Positions 51,222-59,765 of a DNA stretch of 61,089 nt are shown piece after piece. The translations under genes were made by a program, and so were the position numbers. The stretch lies in NCBI GenBank assembly GCA_027491415.1, contig JAOZFH010000013.1:1-61089 (forward strand). Direction: 5' to 3'. The notes beneath the pieces were generated by a model. The model did not search any database. It was not told where the DNA came from and saw only the letters and a program-made list of their open reading frames with translations. Each line of letters begins with the position of its first letter. Within the stretch, counting starts at the first letter, position 1. The DNA comes from Thermoproteota archaeon. GTDB taxonomy: Archaea; Korarchaeota; Korarchaeia; Korarchaeales; Korarchaeaceae.

Positions 51222-52153
51222 GGGGGCGGTCAGTTCAAGTGGGATCCGTCATAGAGGTCAGCGGGCTCAACAAGCGGTTCGGCCGCGTCGAGGCCCTCCG
51301 CGAGGCGTCATTTGAGGTCAGAGAGGGGTCGGTGACCGGGCTGCTGGGCCCGAACGGGGCCGGGAAGACCACGACTCTCAAGATTCTCGTGGGGCTCCTG
51401 AGGCCAGACTCCGGCGAGGTGCGCGTCCTGAGGATGGATCCATGGGAGGAGGGACACAGGGTCAGGCAGAGGGTCGGTATACTGCACGAGCGGCCCATCT
51501 ACCCCGGGGATGTGGATGTCTGGAGGCTGCTCCGCTACGCAGCCCGGGTCAGGGGCCTCCACCCCGCCGACGCCCGGAGGGCCGCCAGGCTCGCTGGGCT
51601 AGGCGAGCACCTCGATCGGAGGGTGTCGGCCCTGAGCAGGGGGTACCTACAGAGGCTGGGCCTGGCGCTTGCGGTGATGGGGGAGCCCGACCTACTGCTG
51701 CTGGACGAGCCCACGGCGAACCTTGACCCGGCGGCCAGAATGGAGATACTCGACCTGATAGCCACGCTCAGGAGGGAGCTCGGCGTGACCATGTTGGTCT
51801 CCTCTCACATCATCCCGGAGCTCGAGCTCGTGTGCGATTCGGCGGCCTTCATCTCGGAGGGTCGTATCCTCGACTACGGCCCGCTTGAGGAGCTGGCCGG
51901 GAGGTATGGGACCGAGGCCCGCGTGATCCTCAGGTCCCCGAGGCCAAGGGAGGTGGCCTCCAGGCTCATCTCGCTCGAGTTTGTGGAGGCCGTCGAGGTC
52001 AGGGATCGGACCGTCACGGTCAGGGTGGCGCCCGGTTCCCTGAGCCTCGTTCAGGCCGAGATCTCAGCGCTTGCTGGCGTGGAGGTGGTGTCGTCGGGGA
52101 GGGCTGGGCTAATGGACCTGTACAGGAGGGTGGTGCTCGGTGAGGCTGCTTGA
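51218..52153 (+). CDS. ABC transporter ATPase (ABC-2 exporter type)
   Basis: 311 residues. Walker A GPNGAGKTT, signature LSRGYLQRLGLALA (Gln kept, second Gly replaced by Arg), Walker B LLLLDEPTANLDP and switch VSSHIIPELE. The C-terminal 90 residues form an ACT-like or DUF4162-type domain (EARVILRSPRPREVASRLISL). It should power the permease encoded next. GTG 51218 is coupled to the RAM gene; GTG 51239 is an alternative. Confidence 0.93.
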   Translation: MRGRSVQVGSVIEVSGLNKRFGRVEALREASFEVREGSVTGLLGPNGAGKTTTLKILVGLLRPDSGEVRVLRMDPWEEGHRVRQRVGILHERPIYPGDVDVWRLLRYAARVRGLHPADARRAARLAGLGEHLDRRVSALSRGYLQRLGLALAVMGEPDLLLLDEPTANLDPAARMEILDLIATLRRELGVTMLVSSHIIPELELVCDSAAFISEGRILDYGPLEELAGRYGTEARVILRSPRPREVASRLISLEFVEAVEVRDRTVTVRVAPGSLSLVQAEISALAGVEVVSSGRAGLMDLYRRVVLGEAA

Positions 52154-52892
52154 GGTCCTAGAGGAGTACCTCTCGGTGTCGCTGGGTCGCAACGTATATG
52201 CCATCCCGCTCGGAGCCTTCGCGGCCTCCCTGGGGGCCGGGCTATTCGGGCTGGGGGCCGCTGTGTCTCAGGTCGCCTTGTTCCCGGGTAAGATTCCCAC
52301 AAACGCCCTCAGCGTGAGCCTGATATTCTCCCACCTAATCTTCGGCCTGGTCGCGTTCTCCCTGGCGGGGATACTCGCGGGAGAGCTGAGGTCGGAGGCC
52401 GCGTTTCACCTGAGCCTCCCGATTAGGAGGGAGGAGTACGCTGCCGCCTGGCTGGCTGCCGTTGCCTGGGTCCCCGTGGCTCTGGAGGTCATCTCCCCCC
52501 TGGTGCCTGTCGCCGTTCTGGATCCGAGACTCGTAACGAGCGTCGTCGTGGAGCCTTTGGTGTACAGGGCGGTCGAAGACGCTCTGGTGTTTGGTACGAT
52601 GTTGTGGGTAGCCCTGCTCAAGAGAAAGGGGTTCGTGACGGTCTACGGGCTGGCCGTGATCCTGCTCCTGCCGATGTTGGTGGGCATAGCCCTCGCCACA
52701 ACGGGCGCGTTCACGGGCCAGCCAACCCCGCTTGTCAGGGTCCTCAGGGACGTCCTGCCAGCCTCGGCGTCCGCGGTCGGCGCATGGGCCCCTGGGCCCT
52801 GGTGGGAGCCGATCCTCGTCGCGGGCGCGCTGGCGGCTGTCACGCAGGCTGGGTTCGTCGCCTGGGTGGGACGGAGACTGGAGGTGACGTGA
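52140..52892 (+). CDS. ABC-2-type permease
   Basis: 250 residues with about six membrane helices. The order (short cytoplasmic start LLEVLEEYLSVSLGRNVY, helix pair, charged loop SLPIRREEYAAAW, further helices) is that of ABC-2 exporters. It overlaps the ATPase gene by 14 bp. Cargo is unknown; the exported protein encoded next is a candidate partner. Confidence 0.75.
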   Translation: MRLLEVLEEYLSVSLGRNVYAIPLGAFAASLGAGLFGLGAAVSQVALFPGKIPTNALSVSLIFSHLIFGLVAFSLAGILAGELRSEAAFHLSLPIRREEYAAAWLAAVAWVPVALEVISPLVPVAVLDPRLVTSVVVEPLVYRAVEDALVFGTMLWVALLKRKGFVTVYGLAVILLLPMLVGIALATTGAFTGQPTPLVRVLRDVLPASASAVGAWAPGPWWEPILVAGALAAVTQAGFVAWVGRRLEVT

Positions 52893-53633
52893 TTGTCCGC
52901 TCTCAGGGCCGCCGGCGCACTCACGATCTGCCTCGCCCTCGGTGGCTTCCTGGCGCTGGTCGCGGCGAACAAGGCGGGGGCCAGCCACCTTTCGCCGGTG
53001 GACGCCAGGGTGGGGTGCTACGCCTCCGGGGACAAGGTCGTCGTGATCGCGTCGAGCGAAGAGGTGGAGGTGGGAGAGGTGGAGGGGATACGCATGCTCG
53101 TGGGGGCCTCAGTCCCGCAGGTGTTCGTGGCCCTTCCACAGCCCACGAACTACACGACCCCGCCCCCGACAGCCCAGGCCGGGCTGATGCCCCCTCCGCC
53201 GCCGACCGTGGGGCCCAGGTACGTGGACGGCGAGGTCGTGCTCGTCGACGCGAGGGAGGGAAGGGCCCTCGGCCTCCCGTGGGCCGTGCTGTCCGACGAT
53301 CCGGTTAGGCTGGCCCAGAGGGTGGAGGAGCTTGCGGCGGCGAGCTCGCAGCTGGAGAGCCCCAGGTGGGCCCCGGGAGACTACCTCAAGGGGGAGGTCG
53401 CGGTTCCCTCACCCGGAAAGTGGTATGCCGTTGTGGTGGCCGTGGCGGAGGCTGATTCACCTATTCCCGCCAACGCAACCGTGGACTGCGGCGTCTTCCT
53501 CGACCTAGAGGCAAAGGTGTACCCCGGGCTCAACCAGGCGCTCAGGTCAGCCTACCTGGCCGTCGCCGGGATCCTGCTGATCCTGCTGGACCGCGTCAGG
53601 TCGGGGAGGGAGGAATGGTCCACCCGGGCCTGA
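52893..53633 (+). CDS. Exported/membrane protein of the ABC operon
   Basis: 246 residues. An N-terminal hydrophobic segment (ALTICLALGGFLALVAA) and a C-terminal helix (AYLAVAGILLILLDRV) bracket an external domain with proline-rich PQPTNYTTPPPTAQAGL and PPPPPTVGPRYVDGEVVLVD. TTG 52893 directly follows the permease stop. No family is recognised; it is probably an accessory subunit of the exporter. Confidence 0.6.
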   Translation: MSALRAAGALTICLALGGFLALVAANKAGASHLSPVDARVGCYASGDKVVVIASSEEVEVGEVEGIRMLVGASVPQVFVALPQPTNYTTPPPTAQAGLMPPPPPTVGPRYVDGEVVLVDAREGRALGLPWAVLSDDPVRLAQRVEELAAASSQLESPRWAPGDYLKGEVAVPSPGKWYAVVVAVAEADSPIPANATVDCGVFLDLEAKVYPGLNQALRSAYLAVAGILLILLDRVRSGREEWSTRA

Positions 53634-53658
53634 GACCGCGGGGAGCGGGGCGAGTGGG

Positions 53659-54642
53659 TCAGAGCCTAGTTCCCTCCTCACGCTGAGCTAGGGCCCAGTA
53701 GGCCGCGTAGAGGGCCAGCCCTGTGAGAGCCAGCGGCCCTCCCAGGTTGATCTGCGTCCTGACTGGGACCCTCACCGCGGCGCTGAACTCGGCGCTCGCA
53801 ACGGTCTCCGAGATCCGCGACGACAGCTCGGAGAGGGTCTCTACGAGGTCCCCCACAGTCCCCACGGTGTGCTGAGCTCCGCCCGTCTCACTGGCGATGA
53901 GTCGAGTCTCCTCCTCCCCCTCCGACCCGGACTCGCCTATGAAGACCGTGTGAATGGGGACGCTCAGCTCCCTGAAGGATTCGAGGAGGTGCCTGTACTC
54001 GGTTCGATCCGCTGGGAGTCCGTCAGTCAGCATAACCACGGCGCAGGTCGCGTTGAACGCCCTGTACGCTCGCACCCACGACAGGGCCGACATAAGGGGG
54101 TAGGAGTACATGGTCCCGCCGGACGCCCTCAAGTCTCCGATGGCCGCCTCCAGCTCGGACCTGTTTCCCGTTGGGGGGACGGAGAGCTCGACCCTGTCTG
54201 AGAAGGCTATGAGCCCGACGTCCACGCTCTCGGGGAGCCCGCCCACGAACTTCAGCGCGGCCTCCCTGGCGGCGTCAAGCTTGACCCCCCCGGGTATGGG
54301 CTCCCCCATGCTTCCGGAGACGTCCACCACTAGAACGACCGCCGGCCTGGCCACCTTGTAGGCTGCCTCTACCTCCCCGGAGGCCTGAACCGTTACCTCC
54401 CTCTCGACGGTCACGGAGGGGGACAGGAGGCCAATCGTGAGCGCGACCAGGGAAGCGGCCAGGACGGCGTTCCTCGGCCTCCTCTTCCGGCCCTCAGCCG
54501 GGCGGAGTAGTCCCGCAAGAGGGTAGGTGACCGTGAGGGGAGGTGAGCCAGCGAGGCGCCTCCTCAGCGCGAGGCCCGCTATCGGGGCGGCCACTACGAC
54601 CGCCGCGACCCAGACGCTCACCCCCAGCTCCAAGTCACGCAC
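53659..54642 (-). CDS. VWA-domain membrane protein (BatA-like)
   Basis: 327 residues. Membrane helices near residues 8-25 and 56-75 and at the C-terminus flank a von Willebrand A domain. The MIDAS is complete: DVSGSMGEP, TMYSYPLMSAL and MLTDGLP. It overlaps the preceding VWA gene by 8 bp. With DUF58 and MoxR proteins these form the Bat-type cluster thought to assemble or protect surface or metal-containing complexes. Confidence 0.88.
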   Translation of the reverse strand: MRDLELGVSVWVAAVVVAAPIAGLALRRRLAGSPPLTVTYPLAGLLRPAEGRKRRPRNAVLAASLVALTIGLLSPSVTVEREVTVQASGEVEAAYKVARPAVVLVVDVSGSMGEPIPGGVKLDAAREAALKFVGGLPESVDVGLIAFSDRVELSVPPTGNRSELEAAIGDLRASGGTMYSYPLMSALSWVRAYRAFNATCAVVMLTDGLPADRTEYRHLLESFRELSVPIHTVFIGESGSEGEEETRLIASETGGAQHTVGTVGDLVETLSELSSRISETVASAEFSAAVRVPVRTQINLGGPLALTGLALYAAYWALAQREEGTRL

Positions 54643-55576
54643 CCCCCGCGAGCGCCAAGATCAGGAGCAGCGCCGCCGCTGTCGCTAGCGCGCCCCTGGG
54701 CTCACTGGCGTCCACGACCTCGACCTCGACGTAGGCCCTTCCAGCCGCCTTGAGAGCCTCGTACTTGGCCTCCCTGGCAACCTCGGCGGCCAGCGACCCC
54801 AAGGCGGTGGCATCGACCTCGTCGATCCACCTGAACTCCCCTCCCGCCTCTCTCGCCAGTTCGGCGGTCACGGCGGGATCGGCGCTGACCCCCTGGCCAA
54901 CCTGAACGGCCAGAAGCGGAAGTCCCGCCTCGCGAAGGCTCCTGGCCGCCTCGACGGGGTCCGTACCCCCGTTGTTCCCCCCGTCGGATATCAGGACGAC
55001 GGCCGCAGGCCTGCCTGAGGCCCTTGTGGCGGCGAGGGCCGTCACCAGCGCGTCCCCTATCGAGGTGTAGTTCCTGTCGGCCCTCAGCTCCGGGAGAGAT
55101 TGGAGAGCTTCGCCCGCCGGCCCGGAATAGATCACCTCGGCGTCACCCGCGAAGGCCACCAGCGTCACTAGGTCGCCCGGGGATAGGGACTGGAGCACAC
55201 CCCTGACCACCTCCCTTGCCGCCTCGATCCTCGTCCCCGCGCCCATGGGGTAGCTCATGCTCCTGGACAAGTCGACGAGGATCACCAGCTGCGCCTCCGC
55301 CCTCGAGAGCAGGGGGCTGTCGGGGGTGACGGGCACCCTCTCGACCTTGACGACGTACGGTCCCGACACCAGGAGGGCTATCATCACCGCCAGCGCCGCT
55401 CGGGCGGCCAGGGAGGCGATCAGGAGTCTACGACCCCTCGAGGGGGTGGCTGATCCCATGGCGGACTCGACCGACCGCATCAGGTCGAAGGCCCTCCTCG
55501 ACAGGGCGAAGAGCGCGGCCAGAGCCACGGGGGCCGCGATGAGGGCCTCCGGCCTCTCCAGTCCAAGGCTAGTCAT
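54635..55576 (-). CDS. VWA-domain membrane protein (BatB-like)
   Basis: 313 residues with N-terminal helices (8-28, 52-72), the MIDAS motif DLSRSMSYP, later NYTSIGDAL and VLISDGGNNGG, and a C-terminal helix (ATAAALLLILALAGG). It is a second VWA protein of the same cluster, differing from its neighbour in domain length and loop sequence. ATG 55576 overlaps the upstream gene by 8 bp. Confidence 0.87.
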   Translation of the reverse strand: MTSLGLERPEALIAAPVALAALFALSRRAFDLMRSVESAMGSATPSRGRRLLIASLAARAALAVMIALLVSGPYVVKVERVPVTPDSPLLSRAEAQLVILVDLSRSMSYPMGAGTRIEAAREVVRGVLQSLSPGDLVTLVAFAGDAEVIYSGPAGEALQSLPELRADRNYTSIGDALVTALAATRASGRPAAVVLISDGGNNGGTDPVEAARSLREAGLPLLAVQVGQGVSADPAVTAELAREAGGEFRWIDEVDATALGSLAAEVAREAKYEALKAAGRAYVEVEVVDASEPRGALATAAALLLILALAGGA

Positions 55577-56522
55577 TGGGCCCCTCCCCCCGCCCCGCCC
55601 CAGGACCCTGGCAGGGTCCCCGCGATTGATCGCCCTGCGCCGCCCTGCTCAGGGCCTCGATCAGGGCCCTGAGCTGCGACACCTGCCCGCCGAACCGGCC
55701 GGCGTCGCGTGGGCTTAGAGAGGAGACGCCCGAGACGAACCGTGCAACGCCCGGAGAAGACAGCACCTCAAGGGCCTCCTGTGGGGACAGCCTGCCGTCC
55801 CTGGCTGCCGCAGCTGCGCTGAGCGCCTTCTGCGCCGCCTCCGGGTTGCTCTCCACCAGGGAGAAGAGGGCCAGGATCACGTCCAGCTCCCTGGCCAGCG
55901 CCTCCAGCCTCCCCCTGGACTCGTTCAGGATCTCGGCGTGCGACGGCGAGAGGAGGGCGGAGTCGTCCACCGATGAGAGGTTCAGCAGGGCCTCTCTCAC
56001 CATCTCCCTGGCGCGCCTCACGTCCGCCGCAACCTCCGACCACTCGGCCAGGGCGGCCTGGACGTCCCCCGACGTCAGGTTGCCCACGGCCCTCCAGACG
56101 CCGGGTCGAACCGCGTCCAAGATAGAGGCGGCCCGGGCGGACGAGTCCGCCGCCACGGCGGCGTGGCGATAGGCCCTGACCGCGGCCAGCACCCTCGAGG
56201 AGAGCCCGGTGCCCCCAGACTCCTCGGCCGCCCTCCCCGCCCTGGCCAGCATCTCTAGGGACCTGGCCGCGGCCCCCCTTACGAGGGCTACGGCGGAGGG
56301 ATCCACCTCCACCCAGAGCGAGTCGTAGGCCAAGGCGGAGGAGTTCTCCAGCGCTCCTGCGGCCAGCTCACCGCCCGGAACGACGAGCGTCATGTCCTCC
56401 GGGTCCACGGCGCCTGAGGGGGCTATGAGGGGCCAGAAGAAGGCCAGGGCGATCAGCGTCAGGGCTAGGGCGACTGGGATCTCGGGCCTGACCCTGCCGA
56501 GGATCGGCGGCGAGGGGCTCAC
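55569..56522 (-). CDS. Helical exported protein of the Bat-type cluster
   Basis: 317 residues: one membrane helix near the start (VALALTLIALAFFWPLIAPS) and then almost entirely helices with repeated Ala/Arg/Glu patterns outside the membrane. Occupies the position of BatC/BatD-like components between DUF58 and VWA genes. GTG 56522 is placed by TATA box CCTAAATA (56546-56553, minus strand) 27 nt upstream and by GGGAGGTC; the frame to 56669 overlaps the DUF58 gene and was rejected. The TATA box gives this gene and the VWA pair an internal promoter. Confidence 0.68.
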   Translation of the reverse strand: MSPSPPILGRVRPEIPVALALTLIALAFFWPLIAPSGAVDPEDMTLVVPGGELAAGALENSSALAYDSLWVEVDPSAVALVRGAAARSLEMLARAGRAAEESGGTGLSSRVLAAVRAYRHAAVAADSSARAASILDAVRPGVWRAVGNLTSGDVQAALAEWSEVAADVRRAREMVREALLNLSSVDDSALLSPSHAEILNESRGRLEALARELDVILALFSLVESNPEAAQKALSAAAAARDGRLSPQEALEVLSSPGVARFVSGVSSLSPRDAGRFGGQVSQLRALIEALSRAAQGDQSRGPCQGPGAGRGEGPND

Positions 56523-56545
56523 CGGGACCTCCCGGCGGCCGGCCG

Positions 56546-56553
56546 TATTTAGG
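56546..56553 (-). promoter_or_regulatory. Internal TATA box of the VWA genes
   Basis: CCTAAATA on the minus strand, 27 nt before GTG 56522 in the 49 bp between the DUF58 gene and the helical-protein gene. Confidence 0.55.
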
Positions 56554-56571
56554 TTAACCAGCCCGGGGCCA

Positions 56572-57498
56572 TCAGGCGCGAGCCGCCCGGGCCGCCTCCA
56601 CCCTGCCGGCCCCCTCCCTAGCGGAGCGGTAGAGCCAGGCCAGGTCGGTGGCCGCGGATCTGCACCCACCCAGTCCGACGAACTCGACGTGCGGGACGGC
56701 CCACCTCCTCAGGGTCGCGAACACCTCGGCCCTGTGGCGTGACAGCCTCTCCGAGAGGAGCCGCCAGCCATCGACGCCCTCCACGAGGACCGAGCCGTTC
56801 TCCGGGTCCACCAGCTCGGCGGTCCCCCCACGTGGCAGGGAGATCTCCGAGGGGTGCGACGAGATCGCAACGCCAAGTCCCCAGCCGACGGCGGAGAGGG
56901 CCGACGCCAGACCCTCAAACTCCCCCGGGTCGTGGGCCAGGTCGGTGATGAGCACGAGCGAGGCGCGCCTGCGGGAGAGCGAGGCAGCCGCCCGGGCGAC
57001 CCGGCGGAGGTCGACCGCGCCACCCGGCTCCGGCGTCTCGCAGAGTTCCTTAACAGCCGCCAGGGCGAGTTCCGACGGCGGCAGCCTCAGGGCGGTGAGC
57101 CGATCGCCGAGGATCAGGAGGGTCGTGACGTCTCCCAGCCAGCTAGCCAGCGAGGTCAAGAACGAGAGGGCGTAGAGCGCGGCGTGGAGCTTCTCACCGA
57201 AATCCATGGAGGGGGACGCGTCGAGGGCCAGCACAACCTCGAGCTGACGCTCGGCCCGCCTCTCTCGAACGAGGAGCCTCATCCCGCCGTCCGATCCAAT
57301 GGACCGGCTCGAGAGCCTCCAGTCAATCAGCCTGAAGTCGTCACCGGGCTGGTAATCCCTGTAGTCGTCCCACTCGAGGCCGATCCCCCTGGCCCTTATC
57401 GGGGTGACGCCCACAGCGAGCGAGTCGGCGTGGACCCTGGCCATCTCGACGATGGCGACGGCCTCCCGGCAGACCCTCCTGGTCCCTTCCCTCGGCAC
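56572..57498 (-). CDS. DUF58 protein
   Basis: 308 residues. The DUF58 signature GIGLEWDDYRDYQPGDDFRL and IDWRLSSRS is followed by a VWA-like core with a partial MIDAS (ALDASPSMDFGEKL; VLITDLAHDPGEF). DUF58 proteins are encoded beside MoxR ATPases and are thought to be their substrates or adaptors. GTG 57498 follows GGGGGAGGGGAA and a TATA box (GCTTAACTTTT). Confidence 0.92.
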   Translation of the reverse strand: MPREGTRRVCREAVAIVEMARVHADSLAVGVTPIRARGIGLEWDDYRDYQPGDDFRLIDWRLSSRSIGSDGGMRLLVRERRAERQLEVVLALDASPSMDFGEKLHAALYALSFLTSLASWLGDVTTLLILGDRLTALRLPPSELALAAVKELCETPEPGGAVDLRRVARAAASLSRRRASLVLITDLAHDPGEFEGLASALSAVGWGLGVAISSHPSEISLPRGGTAELVDPENGSVLVEGVDGWRLLSERLSRHRAEVFATLRRWAVPHVEFVGLGGCRSAATDLAWLYRSAREGAGRVEAARAARA

Positions 57499-57527
57499 TT
57501 CCCCTCCCCCCGGGACCAAAAGTTAAG

Positions 57528-57560
57528 CGGCTCGCGCGGCCGGGGGTCACCTTTTTTTTC
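57528..57560. promoter_or_regulatory. Divergent promoters of the DUF58 and PRC-barrel/MoxR operons
   Basis: GCTTAACTTTT (minus strand, 57528-57538) serves the DUF58 operon. A T-rich element CTTTTTTTTC (plus strand, 57551-57560) is 27 nt before GTG 57583 of the PRC-barrel gene. The short shared region would coordinate the two halves of the cluster. Confidence 0.5.
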
Positions 57561-57582
57561 GTCGCGATGGGGGGCTCCACCC

Positions 57583-58281
57583 GTGAGATTCTACTCCGGC
57601 CGCGAGCTGTCCGGCGCGCCCGTGGTCGACAGCGAGGGGCTGGTTTACGGGCGGGCCTCGGGGCTTGAGGTCTCTGAGAGCGGGCTGCTCCTCAGGGTGA
57701 CGGAGGTAGTCAGGGACCCTGAGACGGGGAGGGAGATGACCCACGAGAAGGGCCTCGTCCCCGTCGAGGAGATATCCACGATAGCCGAGGGCCCCGGTGG
57801 ACCGATAGTACTCCTCTCCACCCCGCGGGAGGCCTCCTACCGGGGGGTGAGGGTGGGGGAGCCCGCCCCCGCGGACCTGGAGAGGGCCGTCGGCAGGGTG
57901 GCCGTCACGCTGGACGGCAGGGTTCTCGGAACCGTCTCGGAGATCGTGGTCGGTCCGGGGATCCCGGGCCTCAGGGTCAGGGCGTCGGCGGGCGAGGTGG
58001 CGTGGCTGAGGTTCCTCAGGGACCTAAGGTCGAGGCGCCCCGGGCTCGCCGCGAGGCTGGAGGCGAGGGTGGACCCGTACAAGAACCCGAGGGTGCCCGC
58101 CGAGAGGCTGGACGACCTGCTCAGGGCGCTCAGGGAGGAGGGCGCCGGCGAGGAGGAGGTGGAGGCGCTGAGGGGGTACGTGGAGGAGGTCGAGTCCGCC
58201 TCCGTGGACGTCCCCTGGCCGAGGGTCGAGCGGGTGGGCGACGTGGTCCTGGTGGAGGGGGGCGAGTGGGTTGGACCCTGA
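57583..58281 (+). CDS. PRC-barrel-like protein
   Basis: 232 residues. The N-terminus RFYSGRELSGAPVVDSEGLVYGR is typical of PRC-barrel beta domains (GxxVxDxxGxxxG), and a second barrel-like unit follows (VAVTLDGRVLGTVSEIVVGP). The C-terminus is helical. It overlaps the MoxR gene by 11 bp. PRC-barrel proteins mediate protein or RNA contacts, so it may be an adaptor of MoxR. Confidence 0.75.
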   Translation: MRFYSGRELSGAPVVDSEGLVYGRASGLEVSESGLLLRVTEVVRDPETGREMTHEKGLVPVEEISTIAEGPGGPIVLLSTPREASYRGVRVGEPAPADLERAVGRVAVTLDGRVLGTVSEIVVGPGIPGLRVRASAGEVAWLRFLRDLRSRRPGLAARLEARVDPYKNPRVPAERLDDLLRALREEGAGEEEVEALRGYVEEVESASVDVPWPRVERVGDVVLVEGGEWVGP

Positions 58282-59326
58282 CGTCGCCGACGTGGCGAGC
58301 CGGATACTGGACAGGCTGGCCAGCGTCCTGATTGGCATGGGGGAGGAGGTCAGGCTCACCTTGGTGGCCCTCCTCGCGAACGGGCACGTCATTCTGGAGG
58401 GCGTCCCCGGCGTCGCCAAGACCACCGCGGTCAGGGGGCTGGCTAGGCTCCTGGGCCTGGACGGCCTGAGGGTCGAGCTGGACGGAGTTCCCTTCCGGGG
58501 CCTCAGCAGGGTCCAGTGCACCCCCGACCTGATGCCCTCCGACGTGACGGGGAGCCTCGTGTTCAACCCGAAGGAGCTGAGGTTCGAGCCCAGGTTTGGG
58601 CCGGTCTTCTCCTACGTGTTGCTGGCCGACGAGATCAATAGGGCCATCCCCAGGACTCAGTCGGCCCTCCTCCAGGCCATGCAGGAGAGGGAGGTCACCA
58701 TAGGCGACAGGACCTACCCCCTAGAGGACAGGGCCAGGGGGAAGTTCTTCTTCGTCCTCGCGACCCAGAACCCGGTCGAGCAGGAGGGAACGTATCCTCT
58801 GCCGGAGGCCCAGCTGGACAGGTTCCTCATGAGGGTGATCGTCGGATACCCGAGGAACCTGGAGGAGGAGAAGGCGGTGCTGAGGCTCCACTCCAAGAGG
58901 CTGACGGAGCCCGTGTTTGATCTCGAGCCGATCGTGGAGCCTGAGTGGGTCGTGAGGGCGCAGGAGGAGATAGCGAGAGGAGTCGAGGCGTCTGAGGAGA
59001 CCCTAGAGTACGTGACCAGGCTGGTCCGCTACACCAGGCCGGAGTCCTTCGAGCCGGTCAGGGGCCTGCTGACCCTTGGGGCCAGCCCTCGGGCTGGGAT
59101 AGCCCTGCTCCGGGCAGCAAAAGCTCACGCTGCCCTCAGGGGGTCGGACACGGCGGATCCTGATGACGTCGACGCGGTGGCCTTCGCTGTCCTGAACCAC
59201 AGGCTGATTCCAGACCCGAGGAGGCTGGTGGAGCTCAGGCTCTCGGGGGAGGGCTACTCCTCCCGGTACGAGCTAGTGAGGGAGGCCATAGGTCTGGCCT
59301 CGAGGGCCGCGAGAGAGGCCCTCTGA
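58271..59326 (+). CDS. moxR: MoxR-family AAA+ ATPase
   Basis: 351 residues. Walker A GVPGVAKTT, Walker B LLADEINRAIPRTQ, sensor 1 LATQNPVEQEGTYPLPEAQLDRFL with the Arg finger, and the C-terminal lid to RYELVREAIGLASRAA. MoxR ATPases act as chaperones with DUF58/VWA proteins. TTG 58271 overlaps the PRC-barrel gene; the MoxR and DUF58/VWA genes are transcribed divergently. Confidence 0.95.
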   Translation: MDPDVADVASRILDRLASVLIGMGEEVRLTLVALLANGHVILEGVPGVAKTTAVRGLARLLGLDGLRVELDGVPFRGLSRVQCTPDLMPSDVTGSLVFNPKELRFEPRFGPVFSYVLLADEINRAIPRTQSALLQAMQEREVTIGDRTYPLEDRARGKFFFVLATQNPVEQEGTYPLPEAQLDRFLMRVIVGYPRNLEEEKAVLRLHSKRLTEPVFDLEPIVEPEWVVRAQEEIARGVEASEETLEYVTRLVRYTRPESFEPVRGLLTLGASPRAGIALLRAAKAHAALRGSDTADPDDVDAVAFAVLNHRLIPDPRRLVELRLSGEGYSSRYELVREAIGLASRAAREAL

Positions 59327-59765
59327 GGTCTCAAAGGCAAAGGCATTTTTAGACGGTCACCTCGCCAGTGAGGCCGGACCGCCTCTAATCGACGTCGGGC
59401 ATATATCTGTCGCGATACAGGGGGCGCGACGCCAGTCGAGTGGGAGTCCACCTACTCCGAGACCGAGGGCGAGGAGCACGCCGAGTCGGTCCTGCAGATC
59501 GTAAAAGAGGCCTCAGACCGCCCGGGAATCCGGGGCGTACACGGGGGGCAAGCGCGGTGACTAATGTGAATTAACGGTGTGGATCCGCTCTTGCCATTGT
59601 CAGCCTAGGGATGTTGTCGGAGAGGGCGGGGCGGTCTCTGAACCTGGCTACACCCCCTGCGTCCATCCACAGCCGTCGAGCCCCTCCTCCGGAGTACGCC
59701 TTACCCAACTTTATTACTCGCCCAGCGAGATCTAACCCAGCGATGGACCTAGCCGGTGATCGATC
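59327..59765. other. Interval with promoter and short coding remnant
   Basis: 439 bp. The plus strand at 59440-59560 reads EWESTYSETEGEEHAESVLQ and IVKEASDRPG before TGA, coding-like but without a start or family. The TATA box CTTTATTAC (59709-59717) belongs to the DUF3782 gene; ATG 59743 lies about 30 nt after it and opens a 15-codon ORF that overlaps the gene start. Confidence 0.3.

Noticed and set aside
56854-57582. N-terminal part of a 475-codon plus-strand frame ending at 58281
   Set aside because: Only the part from GTG 57583 is PRC-barrel-like and promoter-matched; the earlier part is antisense to DUF58.
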